Assembly (NCBI GenBank): GCA_015680685.1
Contig: MNCI01027457.1
Location: 5,615 to 69,614, forward strand
DNA: 64,000 nucleotides
Reading direction: 5' to 3'
Source of the DNA: Gnetum montanum
Taxonomy: Eukaryota > Streptophyta > Gnetopsida > Gnetales > Gnetaceae
Shown: positions 25,113 through 38,358 of the stretch, piece by piece
How positions within the stretch are numbered: position 1 is the first letter of the stretch
Layout of the letters: each line of letters begins with the position of its first letter
Translations under genes and position numbers: made by a program
The notes under the pieces: generated by a model
Databases searched by the model: none
What the model saw: only the letters and a program-made list of their open reading frames with translations
What the model was told of the DNA's origin: nothing

Positions 25113-28100
25113 TAAGGAGTATTTGGAGGAGGAAGTGGTGGGTCATTTCCACCCTCATCATTGGTGCTACTAATGTCTCCTAATGCCTGAAATACAAAAA
25201 CACATAGCCAGTTAGTAACCAATAGCTAAAACCATGAACAAAAACTAAAAATAGAAAACATAAATTTTATTAAACCTATGGGGATTTTTGCTCCATAACT
25301 TCCAAGGGTAGATGTGAAAGGCCTTCCTCCAAATAATGAAGGATCTAGTCCTTCATCATGTTGACCTAGTCAACATTCCTAACATACACGCAAGAAAGGA
25401 TGTTAGTCCCATCTACTATAGTCCAAGTGGCTCCCAAGCAATAGCGGCTGTAGAGGTCTTGCCTATCATAGTGGTAATTTGAGTAGTAGGGGATTACTCC
25501 ACTATGAGAGTACTCTCAAAAACCTAATAAGCACTCTCTTCTTGGATCCCCTAGATGAATAGCTCTCTCTTATGCCATTCAATTGACTCCTCATTAAGCC
25601 ACTTAAGGTAGTCCCCATGATCCTCCTTGTACTATCGCTTATGGACCTTTCATTTCTTACCCCCACTCTAGGACTGAAGCACAATGATCTTTCTAGTCCT
25701 CAACCTTTTAGAATATGAGGTCCATCTACATCCATTGTTTTTCCATGTCTTGTAAGACCACTACTTTGTCCTCAATGACATGCTAGCAGTAGGCCCATGT
25801 GATCTTCCTAGTTTGCAATTCCCCTAAGTTAGTCACTTGGAGTTCCATAAAGGCCTTGCGATCTTTGAGATCCCTAATAGTTTCCTCCTACCATTAAGTC
25901 TTCTTCCTTAAGGTCACAAATTCCTTCCATAGGGATTCATTGGACCTCTCTAGCTCCCATAAATTTTTTTCACATGACATTGCTAGATTAGTAGCAATCT
26001 CATACTACTTTAGGGGTGCACTAGATACATTAGAGGGAAGCTTGGGCAAGGAGTTAATCTCCATGTTTCTGCTGGGGTCCCACTTCATAGAAGGCACTAC
26101 ACAAAAATGAAATATAGCCATAAACATAATGTACAACCTAAGATAGACATAACACAAGAACAACCTATGAGATAGCTAGACAACTAAGGCACATAAAAAA
26201 AAACTCCTTACCTATCTCAAGTGCAACCTATTACAACTAGTTGATGATGTTCTTAGACATCCCACACATCAACTCCACTTTTTCTGGGGTCTTCACCCAT
26301 GGCCTCAACTAAACTTAGGGACACAGGCTTGTACTAATGGCTCAAGAACTACTATAAGCATAACAATCATTGAATGGTTAGGATGAAAACCAAAATTAAA
26401 CTATAAGATATAATGAAAGTGTCAATGCATAGGCATACCTGGCTTCTCCTCATCCTTCTCTAGAATGATGATGGGGGATGAACCTAACACTGCCTCACCA
26501 AACAAGGAGTCTAAATCATTTCTATCTACATTGGAAAATCCTTCAACCTTAGGTTGCCTTAGGAGCACCTCTTCTACATGCCTTTGTTCTTCCTCCATGG
26601 TAGCTTGGGCTACCATAATCTAGCAATTTTCCATAACCATAGCATATAGAAAATTTATTAGCATATGTAACCATAACATAGCCATAAAATTTGAAACATA
26701 AAATAGTTGAATTTAAATAGAGCATACTTGTGATTGCCTACTATGATGGCTTACTCTTAAACTTAAGCTTCTTTTGGAAAAGTTGGTTTGATGCCAATTG
26801 TGCTTCCTTCATGGGCCTCTTGAGTTTTTCTCTAGTTGTTCCTTTGGCCTCCATACATTATCATTTAGCATCTAGGATGCTCGCTGGGAATATGAGAGGC
26901 TCCTCATCATTTGTGCTATTAAAAGACTCACACTACCTAACATTAAGATCCTTGGTGGTAATGGATAATGTATCATCCATTCCCTCTAGTGGGTTTTGAG
27001 CCTACATTGTTGGATAAATGTACTTTATCCAAGGCTTAAAAAGCTAGATTGGGTATTGAGAAACCCATCACCCATTCCTATACACCATAAAAATCATTTC
27101 AAACCTCTTCAAATGATCCATAAAAATGCAAAATGCATGTGGAGTATTGTAGAGTTGTCTACGCAGAATCCAAGGATCTCCTCCTAAAGCCTAATAGCCA
27201 AAGTAGCTACCTAGTTGAACCTAGTGTCATCCATTAGGACCTTCTTGAAGGTCCACCCCTGTGCAATCTTGATCACCTTCTTTTGCAATAATAGTTTAGG
27301 AAATGCATAAGACATGAATAAAGGATAGGATTCCTTTGCATTAGGATTCATGGAGCTATCTATGGTAATTTCGGAGTGGTCCATGTTAGAAAAAAGCCAC
27401 TCTAAAACTTCATCATGATAGCCTAATTCCTTCACTATTCATGTTGGCACCTTTTCCCCATCAACAGGGACACCAAAAATGTTGCAAAAGAGGATCTCAT
27501 AAATATCCATGTTGACCTTTACAACCCAAATGATGGTGCTAAATGATCAACCTTCTCATCGAATGAGTCAATGACATGAAATATCTCTATAGTAGCGATG
27601 GAAGGGATAGGTACCATAAATATATCAAGAAAATCCACACATTGGATGTTTGCTTGGATATATCTAGGCACATATCCCCTCAACCACTCCTATGCTAGTA
27701 TCACCTTACCAAACTTCAAGATGAGGATATCCTTATGATGTGTCCCTAAAAGTGTTATGATGACATCAGTAGAGGTGGAAGGTTCTACAAAGAAACAACC
27801 AAATATTAGCATCAACATAAGCAAGTTTAATAACTAGTTAAAGCAATATAACAATTAGAATTTTCATAACCATAAAATACTAGAAGCTATAGCCTTTATG
27901 TTTACCCTTCCTCTTCTTCTTAGGTGTGGTATGAGCATAGGTCCCAACTACAAGGGTCTAATCCATGGAGTTATTAGAATTTTTCCACTAGTTATGCATC
28001 ATCCTATCATCCTTACACCTTGTATACAAGGTTTAATCTTGTAGTGCATGAAATCTAGGGGCCCTTGGTGAATTCATCTAGGGTAGTTTGAACCACTACT

Positions 28101-28720
28101 AAGGTTTGATCATTGACCTTGTATCTGCAAGAAGGTAATAAGACTAATGAAATTAAGAAAGGTAGCTTAGCCAATAAAGCCAAAAGAACATGAAAATACT
28201 ATAACAACTAAGCTTACCCTCCTAGATAATACATGATACCAAGAAAGTTCTAGAACAATGTGTGGATCATATGTGCCATCATTAGAGTATTGTCAACATT
28301 GTACTAGCTATACTTTGGCATCATTTAGATCTCCATATAATAACATGGGCTGATGGAATCTACTATTCTTCTTGAAGTCCTAGGAGGTGGATTTCAATGA
28401 TAAACTTGACAATCAAGTTAGATGCGTAAGTCAACAAGGTCTCCACTATGGATTTAGCCACATCTGTGAACAAGTGTGATCACAACATCACATGAAAGTT
28501 GTGTAGAATGTAAGCAAGGCATTTCCTTGTCCCGTGTCAAAACCACAATGATAGCTTCTCCAAAGGCATATCAAGAAGAGAGGTATTGCTCTTGGGATAA
28601 TCAGTGTAGCCCAAAATGCCCACCAACTCCACAATGATGAGGATGCACTTCAAATAAACCTTACATGAAGCAAAGAAAAAGCACTATGACCAATTTTAAT
28701 TACTCAACAAATTTAGAAAA
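25113..28720 (-). pseudogene. TE-B antisense multi-exon gene in the protease-RT spacer
   Basis: Minus-strand segments match the TE-A antisense gene piece by piece. 27500-27400 has FCNIFGVPVDGEKV (TE-A: FANLFGLSIDCPL). 27211-27435 has ESYPLFMSYAFPKLLLQKK ... DDTRFN (TE-A: ELYPLFCACGFSKLLSQRK ... EGTRFN). Near 27030-27080 FKPWIKYI matches SKPWIKHLF. 26422-26616 has a Glu-rich start and FGEAVLGSSPIIILE. A coiled-coil exon (25980-25690) has SNESLWKEFVTL, matching SNEHLWKCMHKL. The final exon starts after TTTCAG at about 25190 and ends NDPPLPPPNTP then TAG at 25113. In-frame stops are mainly TAG. Conservation in two diverged elements implies past selection. Function unknown; plant-mobile-domain relationship is tentative. 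Confidence 0.75.
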
Positions 28721-28779
28721 AACATCCTAGTCAAAGGTGAAATTAGCCTCTATAAAAAGCTCTAAGAGGTCTATTTAAT

Positions 28780-30060
28780 TTGACTTAAGAAAATCTACAA
28801 ATAAATTATTACAACATTCCATAGCCTTTTACTTCATAGCCCAAAATGTTATAACCAAAATTAAGCCTTAGTTTAAACCATGCATAAATTTATAAAAAAC
28901 ATTAAAACATAGAAAAAGCACATACCCATAGTAAAAATATATCTAAAAATAGTAAATCCATTTATTTTCTTAAAAAAATTAAAATATGAGTTTTACAAGG
29001 AAAACTACACATATCAATCACATCCATTGAGAATTTAACCTTATTCACACAATTTAACCAAGAATTTATTAAAAATTCATTTGGATCCCAATTTTGGTGA
29101 TTATATCGCAAAAGGAATCATGAAATCATAAACATATAGCCATGACCATTGTAGCTAGAAATACATAACCATTTTTACATGAAACATAGACAAATTATCA
29201 AAAGATCGTAGCCATCACCATGAATCCCCTTTTGCATAAGGTTGGTAAAGGATTCACTAGAAATTCATTTGAACTCCAAACAGAGTGATTCAACCACTAT
29301 TTGAAACCTAAAATTGAGTCCTATGTATAAATATTTAATAAAAATTCCAAAAAAATTCCATTTTCATAGAAAGGTTCATCAACTTAGACAAAAACCTAGA
29401 AATGGCACAAACCTCCTTTTGACATAGGCTTAGCAAAAAATTCATAAAAAATTCATTTTAAAGTAAATCAAAGTGATTATACCTCTGTTGGAAAGTTGAA
29501 GCCATGACCTACCTAGAAATAATCAATAAACAACAAAAAATATTGTTGTTTTCTTAGAAAAAATTTGTTAATTTACACAAAAATCTAAAAACAGCATAGA
29601 AACCTGTTTGCATGACGGTAGGAAAATAACCATAAGTTAACTTTTTCTAAGAAAAATTGAATGAGATAATAACCATTAGAAAGCTTAAACATAGGGCTAT
29701 AGATCCTTAACATTATATTTGAAAAATATTAACCATTTTTATAAGAAAAAATACACAATAGTGTTTTTTTTTGAGGTAAAAACCTAAAATGCTAAAATCT
29801 AACTTAACATACCCATAAAAACATAGTTAAAATAGCCAAAAAAATCAATACCCATTAGAAAAAACACCAACATAATAGGGTAGGATTTCATTTAAATTTA
29901 ATTTTGGTGAGTCTTTTGGCCTAGATCTGAGAAAAATGGCCATATCCCTAAATTTTTGGAAAAAAGCATGGAAATAGAAAGCTTGACATTAAAAATCAAA
30001 TCTACTAAGGCCAAAACAACTAAATGACCATAGGTCTATGTAGAAATAGAAAAAATAAGA
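28780..30060 (+). repeat. Array A of TE-B: diverged ~187-bp tandem units, AT-rich
   Basis: Units share 'aaattcattt-aa-c-aaa--(g)agtgatta--c', then 'ttggaaagttgaagccatgacc' and 'aaaaacctaaaaa-g'. Corresponding points fall near 29226, 29411 and 29600 (spacing 185 and 189), with weaker units before and after. No coding potential seen. TE-C has two units of a comparable array at 45864 and 46052 (188 apart). Confidence 0.65.
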
Positions 30061-30949
30061 GATAGAATTTTGTCAAAATTTTGTTTTACACCCTTTATCA
30101 ATGTATATTTGAGAAAAATAGCCCCACAAGTTGCAAGAAAAACACAAGATAAAATAATGAAAATAGCCAAAAATCAAAGCAAAAATAAGTAGAATTTCCT
30201 ACCTTGGATTAGCAAAAAATGAACCCTGGATGAAGATAGACCTAGGTAATTCTTGTAGGTATCTAGCATGCTTGTCTTCCCTTTGAATCACTATATTTTG
30301 GCTCTTCACTCCTTGTTGTTTTAGCACCATGGTAAGCTTAATGCTAGGAGTAGTTTGAAATTAAGAAGGATGGAAGTTCTACATTGTGTGTAAGGAATAC
30401 GAGAGGCTTCCATGCTAAAGGTTAATGCTCTCTACAACAAAAAAATCCACCAAATCTCTTCTCTATGTGTTTCTGATGTAGAATGACAATTGTGATTAAA
30501 AAATTATGAACTTTGGCATTAAAACGCAAACAAGACCTAAACACCCACCTCTAAACCCCAGTTGTCCATTTAGTACACCATAAATCCAAGTGCACCAAAG
30601 TGAAAGAGGGAAAAAGTCTCTTCCTTGTTGAGATTGGAAGGATATAGATTCACTTTTCAAAATTTAAAATTTTTAAATTATGGACCCCACCATACACCTT
30701 CTCTCTTAGCCAAAAAACTATATCAATGCTAAGATCTAGTGACTTTTGACACTTACAACATAAGCAAACTTTAACTCAAAATGCATGAACATTGGGGGTA
30801 TAATGCTTAGCATGGATACATACCTCTCATTTCACAAAACCATTAAAATGTAACTCTTTTACCATTTTTAGTAACCGAAGCCTACCTTTTCTAGACTTAG
30901 CCTTCCAAAAGGTTTGGACATGGAAAAATCTAGATAATTTGGGTTTTCA

Positions 30950-33900
30950 CACTTGATCAATAATGCTCAACATGGAAGAAAAGTGAAAAATGCCCATTCT
31001 TGTTTCCCAAAATCCATCTAGCCCAAGTTTGACTCCAACGTAGGCCCCACATAGCCTAGAACCCCTCTAAGAATCTCCAACTACCCTAGAAACTCACATA
31101 ACTTGGTCGAAACTAGTCAAAACTAGTCAAAACCTTAGGATTTGATGTTTCCATGTTTTGAAGGCTTCATCCATGCTAAGCATCTCATCCCCAATGTGGA
31201 TTGATGGGGGAAGCCAAAAGTGACCTACATTTACTACCTAGTAACCATTTCTCAAAGCCTGGAGACACTTAGACCTTGCCCCAAAAGTAGTTAGATATGG
31301 TACAAAACTATCATCCCCCTCTCATCTATGCTAGGGTCATCATGTCTAGCATGGAAGAAAAGGGGGAAACTACATGAGGTAATTATAAACCTCCAAACTC
31401 TTGGATCTTAACACCCAGTGTTGACTATCGACACCAACAACCCTAGAGACTAACATGCATGGTTGATTGAGTGTCAAACTAGACTAGATCTAACATTATT
31501 GGTTCTTTTCTACTAGGGGAGACCTCTTCCACACTACCTAGCATGAAAAAATATGGGGATTATCTAAGAAAGTTAGTGGGAGGCCTCAAGGATGAGAAAA
31601 CAAACTCAAATTTCCTTGTACGTAACATCGAAACTTTCATAGCCCTTCCTAATACCATTAGACTACAAAAATTAGCAAAAAATCAACCCCTTAAGGTTCC
31701 TCCACACTATGGATGATCCTATCCATAGTAAGCATCCTATTATTAGTGTGGATGGAAAGAGGAAAGCCAAAACTATTAGAGTTTGCATGCAATTTGACAT
31801 TAGGAAGCAACCAAGACCTTTTGAAAGTCACTTGAAAGGATCAAAATGTGCTTCCTCTTGGTACTCCATGATGAGGAAGATCCTTTCCACATTTAGCATC
31901 CTATCCCTAGCATGGATGGACTAGGGTAAGCCTAAAAACCAATTCACAACCCTTAAAATAACCAGATTTTGATTATAGACATTGATAGCCAACACCAGTA
32001 ACCTTGTAGACACTCATGCATAGCTAAAATTGTTAAAAATAGTAGAAAAGTGAAGAACCTTGGTCACTCCATGCTAGAAACCACATCTTCCATGTTGACT
32101 AGCATGAAGAGAAGAGGGAACCTTAGGGGAGACACCAAAAGTACCCTTAGAGACCTTAAACAAATGCCAAAAAGCCCTATGTGTGTTCTAGGATCCTATC
32201 TACTCACCCTAGAACCCTCAGACTCTCTAAAATTGATCATAAGTAGCCAAACACCCCTTTCCTCCAATCTTCTATGTTGAGCATGGAATCCCCAAAGTGG
32301 AAAAAGGGGGGAAGTGCAAAAACTACCTAATAATCCTTGAAATGAGCAAATTTTGACAACAAGTATCAATAGTCAATAGTCAATACTAGCAACCTTAGAA
32401 GCTTCCATGCATAACCAGAGATGATAGAAAATGGAAAAAATAAAGGTCCCTTAGTTATTCCACATTAAAAGCCACTTCTTCCATGCTACCCATCATGGAA
32501 GAAATGGAATAACTTTAGGGGGACTCCAAGATAACCTTCAGACACCTTAGTCAAACATCCTTTAGCCTCACATGAATCCTAAAACCAATTTTACATCTTC
32601 CAAAGTTCTTAAACCTTGCAAAAGTGACCAAAAAGCTACATCCCTTAGTCTTTCATGTTGATCATACTATCCCCAACATGAGAAAGAAGGGGAAAGCTCA
32701 AAAACCATCTAGGAAACTCCAAACTAGCCAAACATAACCCCAAACCCTAGTCCTCGACCCAAGCAACCTTGGAGGCATATATGCATGCTCAATTGATGCT
32801 AAAACTAGTACATATCTAGGATGTATGGTTCTTCCATGCTAGGGATTTCTTCCTCCATGCTACCCAACATGAAAATTGAAGGAGGACTTATTTGTAGCTC
32901 ACAAGCACCTCATAATGACATCAAATGACCTTACAGGCACTCTAGAACCATGTCAATAGCTATTAGAGCCTTCAAATATTAGAAAATTACTACCATATGG
33001 CCAAAAAGTGGTTCACCTTAGTATTTCATGCTAAGATCCCTAGCCCTAGTGTGGAAAAGAGGAGAATGTCCAAAAATCACTTAGAATTACTCAAAATAAC
33101 CAAATTTTGACATGAAACACTAGCCCTTGGCCCTAACAACTCTAGAAGCTAGTATGCATAGTCAATTATGTTCCAAATTGGTCTATATATAGGATTCTTA
33201 CTCCATCCACACTAGAGAAGGCTCCTTCCATACTAGGTAGCATGTAAACAAGGGGGAAAAGCTACTTTTCCACTTTTTATCATAGGATGACACTCTTGGA
33301 AGCCAAAGATCTACACTAGAAAATCCTAGTACCTCATAGCCTTAATAGTTTTCTCATTTTACCTCATTTTTCCATGCTAGAGAAACTTCCCCAGTGTGAA
33401 AATAAGGGAGGAAGACCTTAGATGCCCTAAAAAACATTCAAACATATTCAAAATCAACTAGAAACTTGTAGAATTAGGATCTACAATCCTAGGGACCTAA
33501 GAACTTGGTCAATGTGCTCTTGAACCATCCTAAATCCACAAAACAAGTGTCCCCCCATTCTTCCATGCTAGGAATACTATGCATGTGATCAAAGTGAAAA
33601 AAATGAGGGAAAGCCATTTCAACATGTTTTAACACCCAAAGCTACCTCAAATTATCTCAAAATGAAGCTTGGAGATACACAACTCTCAAATATAGGTTTT
33701 GGCTTCCTATTTGACAATGTTTGATCCTATTTTGACTTAAATCTTGCTTCTCCACATTGGCCAGCATGGAAACAAGGGGGCCGGGGGGCATTTAAAAGCT
33801 TGGCTTTTGGCCTTTATAGACCTCTAACGTGCCTAATTTTGATAGATTTGGCCCTACATTGCCTTGGGAAGACCATGGAACCTCAATTTTAAACCTCTAG

Positions 33901-34060
33901 ATGTTCCAAAATCTACTTGATTGGTTTCCAATTTGAGGATCCATTCATCCATGCTAGCCAGTGTGGAAATAAGGGGGGCCCAACGTAAAAGCCTTAAAAC
34001 TCTTGATTTCTAGGTCCAAATAGCCTAGAATAGCTCTAACTAATGCCAAAACTCACATAA
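30950..34060 (+). repeat. Array B of TE-B: ~16 diverged ~186-bp tandem units
   Basis: Each unit has 'tccatgcta---(c)tcc-c(a/t)agtgtgga(a)---a(g)ggggaa', flanked by 'caaaaccctagaa' type sequence. Landmark positions: 31168, 31326, 31528, 31697, 31886, 32067, 32261, 32457, 32650, 32833, 33021, 33213, 33372, 33560, 33751, 33951, a mean spacing of 185.5 bp. Units hold short inverted repeats (CCATGCTAG ... CTAGCATGG). The short ORFs at 31709-31924 and 32050-32280 are artefacts of the repeat. The unit shares words with this element's LTR (agcatggaa, agtgtggaa). Confidence 0.8.
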
Positions 34061-34329
34061 TAGTCTTGTAGCCTTAAAACATGGCCCACTAAGATTAAAA
34101 CTAGTAACATCTAACCTCTTTTTGTTTTTCTTTATTTTTACCTTATTACATGATGCTTTGACTTGTTTCAACTTGGTGTTGTACTGTCAACCTTATTGAC
34201 CTTATTGTGGCCTTTATACAACCTTATATTCTCTCTATTTGTCTTATTATATTATTATTTGTCTTTTTTTAGCCTTTAATTACTATCAAATAGTGGGGTT
34301 TAACCATCCTTGACCACCATTTGACATCA

Positions 34330-34410
34330 TGTGATCATGGCCTACTAAGGCCCTAAACTAGCATCATAGTCCACCAAGACTCTAAACTGGCATCAAAGCC
34401 TGCTAAGACC
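34330..34410 (+). repeat. CCTTAAACTAGCA motif block before TE-B RT
   Basis: Two to three units ('aaggccctaaactagcatcatagtccacc', 'aagactctaaactggcatcaaagcc') lie between array B and pol. T-rich non-coding sequence fills the rest of 34060-34660. Confidence 0.7.
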
Positions 34411-34659
34411 TAAAACAACTTATGGTCTTTTTCAACCATTTTTAGCCTTATTTTTTATATCTTACTTTTTTCAACCTTGGTTTGGCCTTTTTTTTTCCCT
34501 TACTACACTTTATTTGCTTGTTGTCATCCTATTTATAGCCTTGGATAATCTTGTTTACATTAGAAGAGCATGTACTTGCATAATTTTATAGCAATTTAGT
34601 AACATTTGTTCACTCTTACCTAGGTGTTACTTAATATTCTTATGATTGGCATGCAAGAC

Positions 34660-36830
34660 CAAAGTATGAGTATCTAGAAGAAAATTATTTTTCCTTTGTA
34701 TCTACATGGATCTCATGGTGATGTTGAATAGTGTATCAACCTTGATTGCCTAGATCCTAAACCTAAGATTCTTGTAGACCACATAGCCTCAATAGAGAAA
34801 CCTCTAGAATGTTTTGAAAACCTATTCAAAACCCTTGACTTAGAGGTAGATGACATAATTGAAGACACTCTAGTTAAGGTTCCTATCATAACACACAGTG
34901 GTAAGGAGAAAACCCTTAAGCGAATTTCGTCACTAGAACCTCAATAGGCTCAAGACATCACCAAGATCCTACAAAGTAACATTAAGGCCTTTGCCTAGTC
35001 ATATGAAGACATTCCAAGCCTAAACCCATGTTTAGTCCAACAAAACATTATACTAGACCCTAGCATTAAATCGATTAAGCAGAAAGTGAAAAATTAGACC
35101 TAATTTGGCCTTGGTAGTTCGTGATGAGATCTCAAAGGTCTACCAAGCCAATTTCATTAGGGCTGTTAACTACATGAAATGGGGGTTCAACATACTAGCA
35201 GTTCCTAAGAAAAATAGAATTATCTATATTTTTGTTGATTTTTGAGACCTAAACAAAGCAATTATCAAGGATGACTTCCCTCTGCCTAGTATTGATCAAC
35301 TTCTTGATACTATGGCTAGACATGTCTTGTTATCTTTTATGAATTGATTCTCAGGATATAACCAAATTAGGGTCAACCCAAAGCACTAACTTAGCATGAC
35401 CTTTATGATTCCATGGGGTATCTTTTACAATACTATGATGCCATTTGGCCTTAAGAATGTTAGAGTAATCTATCAACGAGCCATGACCTATATATTTAGC
35501 AATTACATGTTAGGTTACTCAACGATTATGTAGATGATAGAGTTGTTAAGCCCAAAGTGTCCAATGACCATTCTAATGACCTAGACCTTGCGCTTGAACA
35601 ATGCCTCAAATATGAGCTTAGGCTCAATCCCAAGAAATATGTCTTTGGTATCAAGACTAATAAGATGCTAGGCTTTGTATTCTCTAAATCAAGTATACGT
35701 GTCGATCCTAATAGGGTTAAGGCCATATGTAGATTAGTATCACCTACCAACCTTAAGGAGCTTCAAGGATTACCAGGTAGATTATAGTTTATTTGTAGGT
35801 TTATCGCTAGGCTTATGGATAGGTTACAACCCATGCAACATTTTTTGAGAAAGGAGTTTACTATGAGTGGATGGTTCAATGTCAAGAGGCCTTTATAAAC
35901 CTCAAGCAAGAGTTAACACAACTACCAATAGTTTATCATCTACAAGAGGGTAAATTTTTTTACATTTATCTTACCATCTCCAATGCATCCATTGCCTCTC
36001 TAATCTATTAGAAACATGATGACAAAGTAGATATGCCTATATACTACCTTAACCATGCATTCATTTCCCACAAGACCTAATAAACCAAAGTGGAGGATTA
36101 TTATCTAGCACTAGTCTTCTCATGAATGAAATGGAGATGCTACCTCTTTAGAAGCCAAGTCAACATCATTTGTAAAGACAATGTGCATAGATTCATAACA
36201 ACCAACATCTATGAAATTAGTCATATAGCCCAATGGAAATCCATAACCATAGAATTTACCCTTCATTATGTCTCTCAATCCTCAACAAAAGCACAATCTA
36301 TAGCCATATAGCTTATAATTTTACTCGTTGATGACTAGGTAGCCATAGATCTTGAATTCCCTAATGAACACATTAATATTGTTAGCCAAGTGTCCAAGGA
36401 TTATGAGGTGGTCATGCACTTTGATGGAGCTTCAACTACCCATGGGACCAATTTTGTTGCCATCATAACATTCCCATCTAGTGATATTTGACCCTTTGTC
36501 TATCATTTTCAGTTCTCATGTACCAGTAACATAGTAGAAAAAAACAGTTTGATTAGAGGGATTATGGTAGCTCATGACCTAGGATTCAAACACTTAATGA
36601 TCAAAGGAAATTCACAACTTATGGTGAACCAAGTGATCAAAGTCTATGCATGTAAATCCAAACACTTACAACCATATTGTGACTTCAGAAAGAAAATTCA
36701 TAGATGTTGATATCCAACACATACCTTGAAACAAAAATGCTATAGTTAATGCAATTGCAACATTAGCCCTTAGTGTGATGCCAAATGTGTTTTGTAAGTT
36801 TTCCACCCTAAACATGGACTATGCTACTTC
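34660..36830 (+). pseudogene. TE-B reverse transcriptase and two RNases H, decayed
   Basis: In order: AVPKKNRIIYIFVDF-DLNKAI (34200s of the element, 35203-35270), FMN(stop)FSGYNQIRVNPK (35338 on; the motif A Asp is lost to Asn), and LLNDYVDDRVV with YVDD at 35527-35538. Then LRLNPKKYVFGIKTNKMLGF in the 35557-35787 frame and LKELQGLPGRL. The gypsy RNase H is at about 36040-36210 (KWRCYLFRSQVNIICKDN). The second RNase H is at 36415-36460, MHFDGASTTHGTNF, its FDGAS box intact, preceded by a KAQSIAI linker. Two RNases H support the Tat lineage. Inactive: lost RT Asp and many stops. Confidence 0.88.
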
Positions 36831-36879
36831 CATCACATAGAACACTAAGGATACCTTTGTGGTCATCATTCATACTACT

Positions 36880-38130
36880 CCTAAGGAATGGTAAGAAGAT
36901 AGCAAATTTTACCTTATGCATGGCAACTCCTCACAAGGCTTGACTACTATTTAGAAGAATGTTATACACAAGTGATTGAAGAAGTATGTCATTGGACATG
37001 ATAACATGTTATGTAAATGATCCTATGATGGCATACTTCTAAAGTGCTTAGGTAAAACTAAAGCTAGAATAGTCCTAGAGGAGGTTCACAAGAGTGCTTG
37101 TGTAGGACATATAAGATTGAGAGCTATGGCCACTAAGATTAGAAAGTTAGGCTACTATTGACCTCATATTGAACATTACTACCTATATAAGGTTAAGTGG
37201 TGTGACACATGTCAATGATATAGTAACCTTATACATGTATCACCAACTGAGTTGCATACCACTAAAATAAAAAGGTCATTTCAATGATGGGGGTTGGATA
37301 TCATTGAACCCATAACACTTAAGTCTTTTGTAGGGCATAGCTTCATCATCACTACAACTAAATACTTTATAAAGTGGGTTGAGGCTATTCCCCTAAGAAA
37401 GACTACATCCAAGCAAGTCTACAAATTCATCCTAGATAACATTGTAGTCCATTTTCACATACCCATGACCATAGTTACAAATAATGGACCATAATTTAGT
37501 AGCCAGGAAACAAACGATTTCTATCATGAGCTAGGCATTAAGTATTCTTTGTCATTTTCTTAAAACCCTCAAGACAATGGACAACTAGAAGCAACCAACA
37601 AGGTCATCATCAACATACTCAAAAAGATTCTCAACAACAACAACTGCAAATGGCATGAGAGGCTTATCCATGCACTATGGACATACAAAACAACCTATCA
37701 CATGGCAATTGGTATGGCCCCATATAGATTGGTTTATGATTCTAAAACTATTTTACCTCTTGAGTTGTAGGTGCCTTTACTCCAAGTAGCCTTGACTAAC
37801 TTCATCAAAGATGACCCAAATAAGGAGTTGTAGACAACAACCCTAAACTCAATGGAGGAGAAATGTATGTAAGCTCTTGGTCACATCAAGTACTATCAAG
37901 AGAGGCAGAAGCAACAAAATCATGATAACTTCACCATACATAAGATGAAGAAAGGTAACTTGGTCCTCATAGCCATCTAAGAACATGTCAACAAGTTCTT
38001 GGCCAATTGCAAAGGATCCTTCCTTGTCACCAAAGCCTATGGGAATGATGCATTTAGAATAGCCAACATGGATGTGAATCAACTAGATAATTTGGTCAAT
38101 AATTCCCATCTAAAGCCATACTACATGTAG
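36880..38130 (+). pseudogene. TE-B integrase, decayed
   Basis: Zinc finger: HKSACVGHIRLRAM, then GYYWPHIEH and KWCDTCQ (37085-37220). Core: GLDIIEPI at 37288 with the first catalytic Asp, GHSFIITTTKYFIKWVEAIP in the 37294-37494 frame, VTNNGPQFSS at about 37470 where the second catalytic Asp has become Asn, and LEATNKVIINILKK at 37585 with Glu. The C-terminal end KGNLVLIAI, then FRIANMD and NSHLKPYYM at 38040-38130, is the usual terminus. The layout matches TE-A. It would insert cDNA into DNA but is inactive through D-to-N and several stops. Confidence 0.88.
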
Positions 38131-38358
38131 CCAAAAATAAATGACAAGTGAACCTACTTTTAATGGCCTTCCAAGACCTTAAACTAGTACCATTGCCTAC
38201 CACAGCCTTAGAATAACAACTTCAGTGACTTGGATAACTTGGTTTCATCATCTCATGTGGCCTATATTTATTGTAGCATTATAATATGTAGTGGTGTTTT
38301 GTATTCTTTGTTAATTCCTCTTGGGTCAATCCTCTAGATACCAACAAAGATGAGCCAT
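38131..38358 (+). other. TE-B post-integrase motif copies and polypurine-tract region
   Basis: About two copies of the CCTTAAACTAG motif (38165-38215), then a short tail ending CAACAAAGATGAGCCAT before the LTR TG at 38359. The pre-LTR sequence is shared with TE-A and TE-C. Confidence 0.6.

Noticed and set aside
28780-34060. Centromeric satellite
   Set aside because: The ~185-bp period is satellite-like, but the arrays are short, highly diverged and confined to the same slot inside retrotransposons.
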